Positions 1 through 12,009 of a DNA stretch of 64,000 bases are shown in pieces. Positions within the stretch are counted from its first letter, which is position 1. The number at the start of each line of letters is the position of its first letter. The notes beneath the pieces are model-generated. The model saw only the letters and a program-made list of their open reading frames with translations. It had not been told where the DNA came from and made no database searches. The DNA comes from Trissonchulus latispiculum (Eukaryota; Nematoda; Enoplea; Enoplida; Ironidae). Made by a program: the position numbers and the translations under genes. The stretch is from NCBI GenBank assembly GCA_030248195.1, contig JASAND010021422.1:186001-250000 (forward strand), read 5' to 3'.

Positions 1-780
1 ATGCAACAATGCATTACATGAAGGAAGAAAGACGCACCGTCTTCCCATTTCGCTTTTGTAGACAGGCAGGCAGACCCTTTTGCAGCACTTTGGTGATTTT
101 CGTGAAAACATTTCTCGAACTTGCGTTTCGAACAGGGTCATCACTAACAACTATTTATCAGTATAGAGAGCATGCAAGCACTACAATAATTGCACTGTGT
201 TATGCTGATAATAAACGGAACAAACAGAATGTGTCTGTTAATTTTGTATTACAAGAGAGCCAGAAGCAAATCAGCATGGATAAAATAAAATGTTCTCCTT
301 CAAACTCAAACTTATTTTCGCCTAACGATACAATTATAGGATCCGCCAAACCCTCCTACTGAGTCTGAATTTGAGACAATGTGTCAATCCTTGCTAGATT
401 ATGAAATAACACCTATTCAACGAAACGTAGTCGCTTAACACGTCAACGCTATTGCTGCGGAAATAAATCAGGGGGACACAATTCCCTTGATATATTGCGG
501 CAGTATGTCAAAGAATCTAATTCCTTTGATAAATTTCTTAAGGGTACTAATTTAAGATCTGCATTTACGTCATTATCCCCAAGTCATTGACAGCTGATCA
601 GCACATGCTTTAAAGAGTCAATTAATTAGTACCCTCGGAAAACAATGGAAAAGTCCATTACTGAGAAATAACAGGATGAACGAAGGGCGCTCTCTGATAC
701 CAGTTTGCAGCCGATACTTTGAACTGCTCTTTGCTATACGTAATAGAAAATCTAGCACAGCAGCATTTGTTGCTCTTATC

Positions 781-1045
781 TTAAGGTGGTGGTATCCTTT
801 TGTGTGGTGTTTTTGTGGTGAGTTTTTAAAACGATATAACTTTCGCCATTTTGGGAGTTGGAAAGAGCTTTATACATCGTTTTAAAGCTTATTATCTGTA
901 CATTCACATACGTTTATGAAACGGGCAACATTGGCAAAACATAGTTGAAATTTTCTGAAGTGCTGACATCTAACAGGATGAATATAGACCAAAAATTTTT
1001 GAACATCGATTTCTCAAAACTGAAGAATCGGCCAAAAGTTCTGTC
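781..1045 (+). mobile_element. Fragment of TTAAGGTGCTGGTATC-family MITE
   Basis: The fragment starts with TTAAGGTGGTGGTATCC and then follows the left part of the complete element at 62516-63863: a GTTTTTGTGG stretch, GAAAGAGCTTTATACATCGT, TTTTAAAGCTTAT, and AATATAGACCAAAAATTTTT. Similarity fades after about 1045 and the opposite terminus is absent, so this is a broken copy. Confidence 0.7.
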
Positions 1046-2906
1046 TTCCGCATATGCTAACTCCTTCTCCTCGCGGACCGGTTACACTTACAATTCCGTT
1101 CTAATATTCCTCCTAGGGACTCGCAAGGTTGGGTTGTTTCCAGCCACACTAGGCATTACCTTAGAAAACAGACTAAATAAAACTTTTTGTCAAAGTCGAT
1201 GTTTAGCTTTCCGGTACACCATGTCCTCTTTTTGCCCATGAATAATGTACTCCCATGTACATATTTTTGGGCGGTACAAACTCTTGCTATAAAGGGCTTC
1301 ACCAAATTTCCAAATGCGATTCGTAATATTCACGGGAAAACTGTCTAATTGCAGTTTGCACTTCCTCAATCGAAAGTTCTGAGGCTTTTAGGCCTGAAAG
1401 TGGTTAATTATGGATTGGAAACAACAAATAATAGGTGAAAACACCCTATATGCAAAACTACTTTTAGGGCAGGGCATAGACTTTAATAATGTGAAGAAAT
1501 TCCAGGAAGGGCCACAAAACTTCCAATTATAATATTCCTTTCTGCCTCTAAGAAACAGGGAAATATCTTTTTTCTCGTTTTTCCTTTTCGAGTTTCTGCA
1601 CAAATCAAAAAGGAATAATTGTTATAGAGCTCACCTCAGAATGAAAACTAAACTAACAATTATACTGTAAATTAAACCAATACACTCACCAAGATTATGG
1701 GAGGAGCATCGCCAACGTACCAGTAACAGTTCATTGGGGAACTCCTAGGGGAGAGAAAAACATACACTGAATATAGGCAGTGAAAACAGAGAGAGCACAC
1801 AACTATGCACGTCAAGCGAAACCCAAAACTTCAGGAGGAAAAGGTAACTGGTAACTTGACTGGTAACCCCTCCCAAGAGAAGCGCCCGCTAGCTGAGGTG
1901 TCCCAATCGTGTAGCTAAGAAAGGTGGTTCCAACCAATCCAAGGCCTAGCCTATGGGTGGAGCTACATCATACATTTGAGCATGCTTGCAGTATAGCAAA
2001 CCAAGTATTTGCTAGGGATTACTAATACCTGTGTCCTGTATGTAACGAAGGCCTCTTGCGAACGAACGAAGGTGTGTCAGCCCCTTGCGTAACCGCTGTA
2101 CACTATTCCTTGCGGCAACTGGAACCGCATAGTATTACAAGACAATCAACGGTTCATTAATTTTAAACAGACCTCCAAGCATTCAAAACAAGTAAAATTT
2201 GTCCAAAACCTTCCTCACATGGACAGTCAAGACTATATGAGCGTCCAAACTTCGTGGCAACCGCGATTTGTCCAAAACTTACTTTTCGAGGAAAAGCTAA
2301 ACCTACTGACATGGAAAGCTTGGCTCACCTCACATGGATAATTTCTGGAAAAAATACAATTTATAGCAACTGCCCACGCGCAACTAAAATTAAAATGCCC
2401 AATAAAATTTCAGTTCCAAAACTACAGCTAAGGCTTCCTTGTAGTGAAGTCTCAAGAAGTGATGTTTTCCAATTGACTAGCTCTATTATGTTCCGTAATT
2501 AGTTTCATATGACAGTTAATACATGCTTAATGGGGTTTCATTAATCATACTTGACAAGCTAACAGGTATACTCTCTGATAAGATTGTTACTGTAATACAG
2601 ACGTAGGAAGTTAACTCGCTAACTATCTTTCCTGACTTAGAACACTCCCGTTATTAACTGACGGAGCCCAACAATACTGTATTGAAAGTAGCACACATTG
2701 GCTTTGAATTCCGGTATCAGATCAATTCACTAAGGTTTATAGAGAAAGACTATTTTAGTAGAGTAGAGTAGAATCAGGGAACGTGTTCACAATCTAAAGT
2801 TAAGGAAGTGAAGTTCGAAAGTTTTGAAGAAAATGCAAGTCAATGATGAAAAATGCTAGGATACTCGTCAATGCAGGGATCAATGTTATCAACGTCTAAA
2901 CCCGGG

Positions 2907-4148
2907 TTAAGGGGGGGTCCACCATGAAATATTTTATGGTCACGGATTTTGCTCATTTTCACACAAAATTTTGTCACTTATGTCCTGCATATCGAGTTTC
3001 AATTTCGAGTAGTTTCGTTCAGTACTTAACGAGTAACCTGCTATTAATTGCATGCACTTTGAAAACAAGGGAAAACGGCGGTGTCGCAGCAAATAAAGGC
3101 ACTTTACACCTGAACTTCCTTGAAAATGGAGCTTCATTCGGTTGTATGTTTGTTATCTGATGCAAACAAAGAAGTTAGGGTAGCTTTTAATGGGAAAACT
3201 TTTCTTTATTACTTTATTTAGTAATTTTAGGGAGTAGCACCGGCGCTGGAAAGCCTTGAAAACGAAAATCATTTAACGGCCGATAACTTGAATTTGGTGC
3301 ATTTGCGGGCAATGGTCCAAGAAGAAAAAATGTTCAGGACAATGAAAGCTTTCGATTGATATAAAATTTAACATATTTCGAAAAATTTGAAAAATCGCTA
3401 TTTTTGAGATTATGGCTGTCAGACCACCATATTTAACCCCAGCGACCAACTGGGTACACTAACCTGCACCATTTGTGCCCAATGTTGACCTAAAGTCATC
3501 AATAATGGTGCGCAAATAGAAAGTCTAACATTTTATAGATCTGTGTTGCCATAGCTCTATGTTATTTGCAAAAAACGGGAATTTTCAAAATTTTGCTAAA
3601 AATTGAGATTTTTGCGCCAGAGAAATCTCGAAATCGAACAGAGCTAACCAGGACCAATTGGTATCGTTCGAAATGTCTTGTCATAAGGTGTGATTTGTAG
3701 GAAGTAGAATTTTTAATTAGGCCTTACAGCTTTCAGAATATTTCATCAAAGTTGCTGACCCCCAATTCCAACGTTCCAAAACAGTCAAATTTGGCTGTTC
3801 CCAAACTTAAAAAATTAATTAAAAATTTTTGAAGGCCTAAATTAAAATTCTGCTTCCTGCAAATCACCCTTCTAGATCGTATTTATGATATAAGATGGAC
3901 GTTGATGTGCTCCGTTTTGTCGTTGGCGAGATTTCTCTGGCGCACGGAAAAAATCACCACTTTTTCCGTTTCCTATGTTTAACACATACTGACATCAACT
4001 TTGAGGTGAAATTACTCGCTAACCGTAAGAGATCCGACCTTCATTTCAAAAACTCGTTAAAATATACCAATCGGACAACAAAATATGTGAAAATGATCAA
4101 AATCGGAGATGGTCGAAAAATCGGCCAAAAATGGACCCCCCCCCTTAA
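2907..4148. mobile_element. TTAA-flanked foldback MITE with G-run ends
   Basis: The left end is TTAAGGGGGGGTCC (from 2907). The right end is the inverse, GGACCCCCCCCCTTAA (to 4148). The arms correspond loosely inside, for example GATTTTGCTCATTTTCACA against the complement of TGTGAAAATGATCAAAATC. The centre repeats the GTAGAATTTTTAATTAGGCCTT / GGCCTAAATTAAAATTCTGC inverted pair also seen in the element at 44777. Outer flanks are themselves inverted (ATGTTATCAACG near 2883 and CGTTGATAACAT near 4229), which suggests insertion into another palindromic element. Confidence 0.7.
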
Positions 4149-5704
4149 GTCTCTAACCCGGGTAAACTTTATGTGTTAAAGATGGCCAAGTTAACCCGGA
4201 TTAACGATTTAACCCGGATTTTGGGCGTTGATAACATTGACCCCCCTCATCTGACACAACCTTTTCTTGGCAATCTTTAGTCGTCCCTCCAAGGAAAGTG
4301 TTTGGTTCACCACAGGGCTATACCGAGCTCGCGGATTCCTGTCGTGGTTGTAGGCTGTCACTTTCATGTGGTTTTGCAGCAACGATATCTCATCATTCCA
4401 TTGTATAGTCCTCCAGAAAAATTAAATCAGAATTAGGTAAAACATTTGATTAAAATGTTTTCAATTAAGTTTAATGAAATTGACGGATTATAAAGCACAG
4501 GTAAGTACATTGAATTTTATCACAGCTGGGTGAAGTCGGCTAATTTTAAACCAGCTTACGGCCAACCGAGATCCAAAGGTGAGCCAGCAACCAACGGTCA
4601 GTCAGTTCGCCAATGGCTGTTGGCTAGCTAAATGGCTGGCTAATTGGCCGGTTAATTGGCCGGCCAACGTGAAACTCCGACCAACCAAGCCAAGAAAAAT
4701 TTCGGCCATTCATAGCACTACAGTCTAGTGTAGCGTAGACGAAATACCAGAAAGCCTGTGGAAACATTGAATTTTAGATTTTTAGGAAACTTCCTATATT
4801 TTAGAGGCTGGATAAAGTTCAATTGGGTGTCTATTGAATTTTATTTGATCCGAACCTACTGGAGAAACCTAAAAAACTGGAATTGCAAACTCAAATTTAG
4901 GTAGCTTAGTTTGTGATTACGTAAAACCTTTCACTCATAACATCAGCAACCGTTTCTAGCCAGGGGCCCGGCCCGGACATTCGAATGTCGGGATTTGTTC
5001 CCTGGCTGTTTCGAGGACATAGCAAACGAAATAACCTGAAATAACCGACCAAAATTTTACGGAAAATTTTGATCTGCATGCGTTTACTCCGCTCGAGCTG
5101 ATAAGCCAACACAAATTTCCCGTAACTCAAATGATTTTAGTGGCTTGTGTTAAGATATACTTTTAGTGAGTATATAAAAGTTGTCTTCTTGTGTAGTAGT
5201 ATAGATACAAGAATAGTATTGAACGATAAAAAAAAAAACTGGGAAAACAAAAAAAAAAAAAGAAGAAAAGAGAAACAAAAAAAAACAATAGGGGGTGAAA
5301 TAAAAAATGGCCCCTTAAAAGGGGAGTAATACCGCCGTAGAGTTTGGGATTTATGTGTTCAACGTTTTGCTTGTTTTCATCATCATCACAGCAATCAAAT
5401 TTAGATTGATTTTAGATAAAGTTAGCACTCACTTTTGAATAATTTAGGGTGAAATCAAGGAAATATTCTACACTGTTCTAGTGTACGGTGACGTTAGCTT
5501 TTGACTAGTTTCAACTCCCCGACATTTACCGTTTCTGAGACAAAAGAATGGGAATATTTTATTGCCATTTGCCACTGCCAATTGTGAAACTAAAATTATA
5601 CCTGAAGAAGGATTCGATCTGTGTCCGGAACAGTGCCAAGCGGACACCCTGGCCACTACACTACTCTGAATATAGCGTATCGAGTAAACTGCGAGAGAGA
5701 AAGT

Positions 5705-5845
5705 TATCATTTATCTATATTTTTATATTATATTATATTTATATTTATTTATATTATATATTTATTATATTTATATATATATATTTATTATTATTATTAT
5801 ATTTATATTATAGTTATATTTATCTATATGTTTATTTTAAACAAT
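5705..5845. repeat. AT-rich microsatellite
   Basis: About 140 bases of imperfect TTATAT/TTATTA repeat. Open frames read through it (Tyr/Ile/Leu runs) are artefacts of the repeat. Confidence 0.85.
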
Positions 5846-6639
5846 TTGTTTTATCTAAATTCTGAAGCAAAGCAAACACTAATGAAATAAATACAGTGCA
5901 AGCGCAAAATCAGTCTTTGCACACGAAAATTGTAACATCAGTTTTAGCGATTTATTGATCTGTTAAACCTATGCCAATCAAGTGACAGGCAAATAACGCC
6001 CGATTTTCGGTAATATGAGAAAAGGCAGAGAGTGATCGTGTGCAAAACAATTTACAGGGTGTTAAAAATTAACTAAATTGACTGTAATGATGCTCTAAAA
6101 ATTGCAAAATCGTAGAAAAATTGTTGGGCAAAAAAACCTGCGTAACAGGGACATGTGTTGAAGATAGGACGGAAATCCTCCGCGCCAAGCAATTTACAAG
6201 CAAAACATAGGAATTCAGATGGGTCAACCCATCACAAGTATACCGCCTCCGGCGGTATAAAAAGGCATCGTCGAAATAACTGTGTTTAGGTCAATAGATA
6301 TTGTTTTATGCATTTTATTGCATTAAATATTGTTTTATGCATTTTATTGCATTAATGTCTTTATATATCTGAGAAACCAGACTTAATAATATTCGTTTCA
6401 AATATCGATCTTTTCAGGACAGTTGAGTTTCCGAAACCCTGGTCGAGTCCCGAGCCTATTTCGAGCTCGGACCGAGGGCCCAGTTTTCACCCCCCCCCCC
6501 AGGATTTCTCCTCCTGTACATGTCTGGCCACCACTAGAGCTAGGTACCTGAAAATGTGATATCTTTTTAGCCAATAAATCGGCAAATTCTACCATAATCA
6601 AAGACTGAACGATTTAATTAGCAATTAAAAAGTCTAAGT

Positions 6640-7314
6640 TTATGCTGCAATCTTCTTGCTGTTGTTTTCAGAAACAGATTTCCTCGCCAGTTTCTCCCGG
6701 CAAAGCGCCGGCCCGAGTTTCGATTTCCGGGAAAACAGGGATTCCTTTGACGTCGACGATTTTTCCGTGGTAGCGGCCGTCTGACTTGCGGGAACGGCCG
6801 TTGACGTTTCCGACGTCGGGATCCGATAGATGACACAAAGCGACTGTTTGTGACATTTATCGGATTCCAAAATGTTGTAATCCGGTTCCGAACTTTTCAG
6901 ATAATTCGTCAGCAGATAGATGAACGTAATTCGATCTCGTCTTTTTTGTCCGCAAACCGGAAGAAACGGCCGGCAGGTGAGCGCTATTCTCTGCGTTTCG
7001 CCCGGTTTCAGGCAGCCGCGAAACGGCATGGCTCTGAATCGTTTTCGATTCGTACATTTCATCTTGTAGATTAGGTGTTTTGAGATGTGGTCATTTCGAA
7101 TCTCGACGATTCGTTCCTTCTGCTGGTTAAATGGGCCCAGAAAGGTCACTCGGTACATGGGTTTGACGAACAGCGCAGTCTGGGAACTGTTGCTTTCTTC
7201 GGAAATCGTTTTCGGCGAAGAGCATTTTTTCGGTTTCATTTCCTCTAATTCCGTACTTTTCCGTCGAGTTTCGGTCTGCCGAGCCGCTGCTTCGACCGCA
7301 TTTAGATTGCTCAT
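6640..7314 (-). CDS. MSP-domain protein, single exon
   Basis: A 224-residue protein read without introns. After a charged Ser/Thr/Lys-rich N-terminus, residues of about 48-140 fit a major sperm protein (MSP) Ig-like fold. The visible order is FLGPFNQQ (first strand), IVEIRNDHISKHLIYKMKCT (the usual 'L.L.N.s...v.FKVKTT' strand pair), RAMPFRGCLKPGET ('Y.VrP..G.l.PGes') and IALTCRPF ('v.v.l.p'). The C-terminal third is a Ser/Thr/Lys tail of low complexity. MSP-domain proteins include nematode sperm cytoskeleton proteins and VAP-type membrane-contact proteins; no FFAT-binding or transmembrane evidence is visible, so the role is open. GC-richer codons set it apart from its AT-rich flanks. An ATTAAA lies about 25 bases past the stop on the coding strand. 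No neighbouring gene helps to interpret it. Confidence 0.75.
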   Translation of the reverse strand: MSNLNAVEAAARQTETRRKSTELEEMKPKKCSSPKTISEESNSSQTALFVKPMYRVTFLGPFNQQKERIVEIRNDHISKHLIYKMKCTNRKRFRAMPFRGCLKPGETQRIALTCRPFLPVCGQKRRDRITFIYLLTNYLKSSEPDYNILESDKCHKQSLCVIYRIPTSETSTAVPASQTAATTEKSSTSKESLFSRKSKLGPALCREKLARKSVSENNSKKIAA

Positions 7315-7319
7315 GTGAT

Positions 7320-9450
7320 TACCCAGTTTCTGTTGAGTTGAAGAAATCCGGAAATTCGATTAAGTAACGGATTATATCTCTTGTGATAAATGAAATGCTT
7401 CAGTTTCAAATCTATTATAATGCTACGTTCAATAACGTTTTACTTTTTTGTTTACTTTAATCAGCCAACAATGACACACTTTTTAATCGATTTTTGAAAG
7501 TATTTATGTTTTACTTATTTATTTTATTATTATCATTATTGTGTTTTTATTTTTTGTCAGAAACAATTTTGTAAGACTCTATAAGGATTGTGGTAAAATA
7601 AATGATTTCCGGAAAATAAGCAATGACTAAACTATTCATACAACATTGAGCTAGTTTGAACCAGTTAAGGGAAGAGAATTGTAGGTGGTTAAATACCATT
7701 AGAAAAACCCTGATTTTCTAAATTTCTGGAAACTGCTCAAATCCTGGATTCCTGGCTCAAATTCAGGAAGATCCTGCTCAAAGCTTGAAATCATACATTA
7801 ACATCGGGTTGGATCCTAGGGGTTTATCCTAGGAAAGTACTGAGGGGGGCTTGTACATTGTGTCAAAATTTTTCAGGGGGCTTGCACCATAAGCATAAAA
7901 TAATGTTAATAGTAATATGAATTCACAATTTTTAAAGAATTTGAAGAAAAATTCTCAATTTGAAAAAATTTAAGTTTTGATCGATTTTTTGGAAAAATTA
8001 AGAAATTTTAGTCAAAAGTTCCAGCGAAGCCGGAAATTTTTCTGAATTTTGATGCGAAAATTATTTTTTCCGGCCATCTCCGCTTACCCCTTCCCCAATT
8101 TTTCCTTGCCACTTGTACCTGGCGGTGCTAGGGCTTGTACCTTGTCCCGGTTGTGGGGGGGGAGGGCTTGGATCTATCCGGTTAACTTAGGCCTATGCTT
8201 GAAATTAGTTTCTATAAAACAATTTATTTTTAATTATTCTCAGCCGCAATGTCACCAGCAGGCGCAACGTACGTAAACAACGCTGTCTGAACGAAATGGG
8301 AAATTTCCTAAATAAAAGTCTCCGATTTCCGCAAGGAAACCGGAACCCCTAAAATCGGTCAAAACATCTTCTTCTGAACTGGAAATTTTCTTTTCACCCT
8401 TTTTTCCCGATTTTCGGATCAACTTTCAGATTTCTTTGTTTGATTAGGTGATCCGAAGCAAGGAAGGTTAATTAAATTTGACACCGCAAGGTTGGTCGTA
8501 TTTCTGAAGTCTATGTTAACCCCAGGTATTGTATTTCCGTAGCAGGTTTTACGTCAAAAAGTAGAGGAATGTGCCTATTTTTGAGCAGATCGTGTGGGCT
8601 ACAAAAGAATCCCCAGTCTACTTATTTTGGCAGCTGCTGTATTGCTTCCTCCACCCCCAGCTGTTCCTGTAATTTAATAATGCGGCAGTGTGAGATTTAA
8701 TTAAAACAAAAAGAAATTGTGTTATGTTGTTTCCGTTCCTAGTTGCGGTGGGTTGCCTGAGAGTTATCTCGCTCCACTTGCAGTGTTCAATGCACTTGTG
8801 CGCTAAACGTTGTACACATTAGATTCGAATTCCGATTAAAGCTCATTCTATTCAAGCATAGAGCGTCTGCGTTTTGAGCAGGAGACTGCGGAGTACGCGA
8901 TTTTTCAGGCGCTTGGTGGTGTGCAACTTTCTTTCATTCTTAGCACCATTTCGCGAGATAGTAGTGTAAGCTCGTCTTACCTCTTTCTAAGAATTTCGAT
9001 CCTTCCTGGTTTCCGAAGTCTCGTTTACAACTCGCCTACCACGCAACAAACATAGAATGGTAGTGGATCAAATTTTCCAATCGAGTTTTCGATATGTTGG
9101 GTAAAATTTGAGCAAATTTTGGAAAATTTAAAATTTCCGGGTTCTGGCGGTTTCGTGCTTCTACCACCTGCGTGCACTGTATGAACAGTGTGCGATGTTC
9201 CGTTTGGGTGGAACGCTGCCCGCAGTCCCAATGGAAGTTAAGTATTAACTTTTGGAATTGAATTGGATTGCATTTGGAATCTTTTGGAATCTCTAACATA
9301 AGATTCAGAAAATCCAGAGTCAAATTCATACCTAATTCCGTGTTCCTGACTTAGCACCGCCAAATTGAATTTCCGAGGTAACTGGGTCCAACTCTTTTTA
9401 AATCCTTGCAAATTTGTAATCTCTTGGAACATCACTTAACCCAAGAATTT
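7320..9450. other. Intergenic tract, no gene seen
   Basis: AT-rich sequence without supportable exons. A CCAGCGAAGCCGGAAATTTT motif near 8021 is shared with repeats at about 29260 and 31985, so parts of 7800-8200 probably belong to that dispersed family (also carrying G/C runs). Confidence 0.5.
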
Positions 9451-9454
9451 CGTC

Positions 9455-10115
9455 AAATACAAGAGTACATAATATATAAGAGTATGACAAGTCGGTTTTG
9501 TAAGGTTGAGCGGAAACCATACTCTGCCGGCCTTTGCAGTTTCAGACAACGGCTCCTGAATTGATGTTTTTGTCAGAGGTGACTTGTGTTGCCGACAACG
9601 ATAGTGGAAGACAAAAGCCGTCAAGCCTTGAGCCAAAAGTGTGTGGCTCTTTTGCACCTGAAACACTTTAGCGCTAACAACCTATCAGTTTGAATTTGCA
9701 GCTGTCGGCAAACATTAACATCTGCTCAGTGTAGCAAAAATATTAATTAAAAAATTAATTGCAAATTTGATATCAATATTAATATTTTAACCTTGCTAAA
9801 GGCCAGCCTATTTTACTCTGGACTCTTTCTGTGAAACTACTTCATCGTTAATCAGATCTCATAAAAACCGGTCATAATCTTTGGCAACAGATGGCTGATA
9901 TCTTTTTATGATATAAAATCCTTAAAGATTTTCATGATACTCGGTTGTATTATAAGCTTTCAACTTGTAAGATTGCCTCTTTCCGTGCTCGTGACCAAAC
10001 CCTACGTCACCACACGATTACGCAAAGAAGTAGGTTTCTAGCACACTAAAGATGGGCTCTGTAGTCCGAACAAAAACTATGCTCTGCACGCTATCGCCTC
10101 TCCCGAAATAAATTC
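9455..10115. repeat. Degenerate AAGAGTACATAATA-family sequence
   Basis: It begins with AAGAGTACATAATATATAAG and AGTATGACAAG at about 9461. Near 10070 it carries ACAAAAACTATGCTCTGCAC, an inner motif of the intact foldback at 10985-11391. Structure between these is eroded, so the boundaries are approximate. Confidence 0.4.
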
Positions 10116-10984
10116 AACCATTCAATCATGTATACACATGTCGTGCCACGTGTGCGCGGAGTTTGTACATTCACGAATTGGCTTAGCGTCACGTGCCGCG
10201 CAACCCCCGCACACACGGTTCACAAACCGAACAAAATTAAGATTTTCCTTGCTCTAGTATGTTTCAAACGGTACCTCCTACTTGCATGCCTTTTGTTAAT
10301 TGAAATCTGTATTTATAGGTACATTCAATTATGCACTTTAAAAAGCGCACGCACGGGTGGTCTCACTGAACTGCACGCAACACACTGTCAAATCTTCTGT
10401 GATGATGTGCCCAAGTAGAATCTGTCAATCATTTTTGCAAGTAATTTCAATGAATGTAACAAAATGAAATTTTGAGTTTTCGGGGTTCGCAACCGATTTT
10501 CTGTTGATCGTTCTCACACTGACTCAAACACTTGCCTACTAGCTATTTTTGGCGTTCAAAAACAGGAAAATAGATACGTAGAAAACCACAATGGATTCTG
10601 TAATATTTTTGCTAACAGTTGGTTGTGTTCTGCCAGTAATGATAAAGAAATTGCTTTTTTAGTTTCCGCACCTCTTGGACTTCTGTGCGGTGGTATTACC
10701 AGAACCGCCATTTTGCACCTACTTCTACCTACTTAGAGCTGCAAATTCCTTTCAGCTTGAGTTGACTCCATTAGTCTGACAAGGTTGAATGGGGAAAAAT
10801 CAGGAACTAACTGTTCCAATCTGAAACTGGCAGAACGTGAGTCGGATTAGTATGATCAATTAGGAATGCTGACAGTCTTGAGTTAATTTTCTAGACCAGG
10901 AGTATTGAAACTAAACCATAGTTTCCTTCGTTTATAAAAGGATCTCTGTCTCTGCTTTGTCAAATTTGTTTGCTCTTCCAAACT

Positions 10985-11391
10985 TATATCAAGAGTACAT
11001 AATAGCAAGAGTACATAATATAAGAGTGTGCCATTAGGCACACTCTCTGTTATCAGAGCAAAAACTATGCTCTGCACGCTAACGGCCCACCCACCCCCCG
11101 CAAATCAGACCCTAGTGACCCCCCCCCCGCAAATCAGTACCTAGTAGAAGCGGGGGTACGCTCACTCGCTCTATGTTTGTGTGCTCAAGCTCGAAAACAC
11201 AAGGAGTGCGTGCGCGAGTTTTGTGCCTGCTTCGAGCTTTAGAACACAAACATAGCGCACAAAATTCTTTGAAGTGATGGGCCTAACTTGCGGGGAGGGG
11301 TGGGCCGTTAGCGAGCAGAGCATAGTTTTTGCTCTAATATCATAGAGTGTGCCTAGTGGCACACTCTTATACTATGTACTCTTGATAATAG
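10985..11391. mobile_element. AAGAGTACATAATA-family foldback MITE (copy B)
   Basis: It is almost entirely palindromic. The left arm has TATCAAGAGTACATAATA, AGAGTGTGCCATTAGGCACA, AAACTATGCTCTGCACGCTA and ACGGCCCACC. The right arm gives the inverse of each, ending TATGTACTCTTGATA. The centre repeats the pair CTATGTTTGTGTGCTCAAGC / GAGCTTTAGAACACAAACAT. There is no coding capacity. The termini may lie beside TA, as in Tc1/mariner-type targets, but no clean target duplication is visible. Confidence 0.75.
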
Positions 11392-11438
11392 ATAAGAGTG
11401 TAACAGCTGGCAGGCGCTCTTTGTTATCAGCTGCAGGT

Positions 11439-11723
11439 GTAAGGGAAGTAGGCATAGGAAAGATTGATAAGCCTGCAATGGGAGTTCAGCTGATGGTCCC
11501 GTGGTGTAGTGGTTTAGCATGTCTGACTCTAGAGCAGAAGGGCCGTGGTTCGATCCCCGGCGGGACCAATTCTTTACTTTCAATGGTGAGTGAAAAGCTG
11601 AACCTCCCTCTTCCCTTCTCTCTTCTAGGTCCTGGTTTCGTGGGTACGAGGGTGCCTGACGCCTCCCGTTCGGGCTTGTCCTTGGTTTCTTCCTGATCCA
11701 CCAGCCCTGGTAGAAGCGCTACA
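11439..11723 (+). mobile_element. tRNA-derived SINE (family 1), nested
   Basis: A tRNA-like head (11495-11568) is followed by a body with CCTCCCTCTTCCC, CTAGGTCCTGGTTTCGTGGG and CCACCAGCCCTGGTAGAAG. The copy at 20245-20530 shares the leader GCATAGGAAAGATTGA, GGGAGTTCAGCTGAT, the head and this body. It is flanked by CAGGT on both sides (11434-11438 and 11724-11728), which is the target duplication expected when it is removed from the foldback arm. Confidence 0.8.
11495..11568 (+). tRNA. tRNA-like SINE head, anticodon position CTA
   Basis: The acceptor arms GGTCCCG and CGGGACC pair over 7 bases. An A box (TGGTGTAGTGGTTTAGCA) and B box (GGTTCGATCCC) are present. The anticodon loop CTCTAGA would place CTA at positions 34-36, an amber-reading triplet. 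The anticodon stem has a mismatch and the T stem is imperfect. Together with the shared flanking body this argues for a SINE head rather than a working tRNA. Confidence 0.45.
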
Positions 11724-12009
11724 CAGGTACATGCTCTGCGCGCTAACGGCTGACCCTCCACAAACGTGTACCTAGTGACGAGTGAATGCGTACCCATTAC
11801 ATGTATCTGTACGCTCACTCGCCGAACGTTTGAAAGCTCGAAAACGCAGCGCCTGTGTGCGTATAATTTGTGTCTGCTTCGAGCTTATGAACGCAATGTA
11901 CGAATCATTTTGATGTGAACATACACGTTTGTGGGGGTGGTCAGCCGTTAGCGAACAGAGCATGTACCTGCAGCTGATAACAGAAAACCAGCCATATTAC
12001 GTACTCTTG

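Larger units (their letters stand above)
1..6600. other. Gene-poor tract with repeats
   Basis: I find no supported exon here. The open frames are short, AT-rich and without flanking splice signals or family similarity. The tract holds one end of a TTAAGGTGCTGGTATC element (781-about 1045), a TTAA-flanked foldback (2907-4148), a run of short TGGCTNGC/GGCCGGTTAA-like units (4556-4670), an A-rich stretch (5227-5290), an AT microsatellite (5705-5845) and a 28-bp direct duplication (about 6300-6355). Confidence 0.6.

Noticed and set aside
5548..5890. Tyr/Ile-rich frames
   Set aside because: Read through an AT microsatellite.
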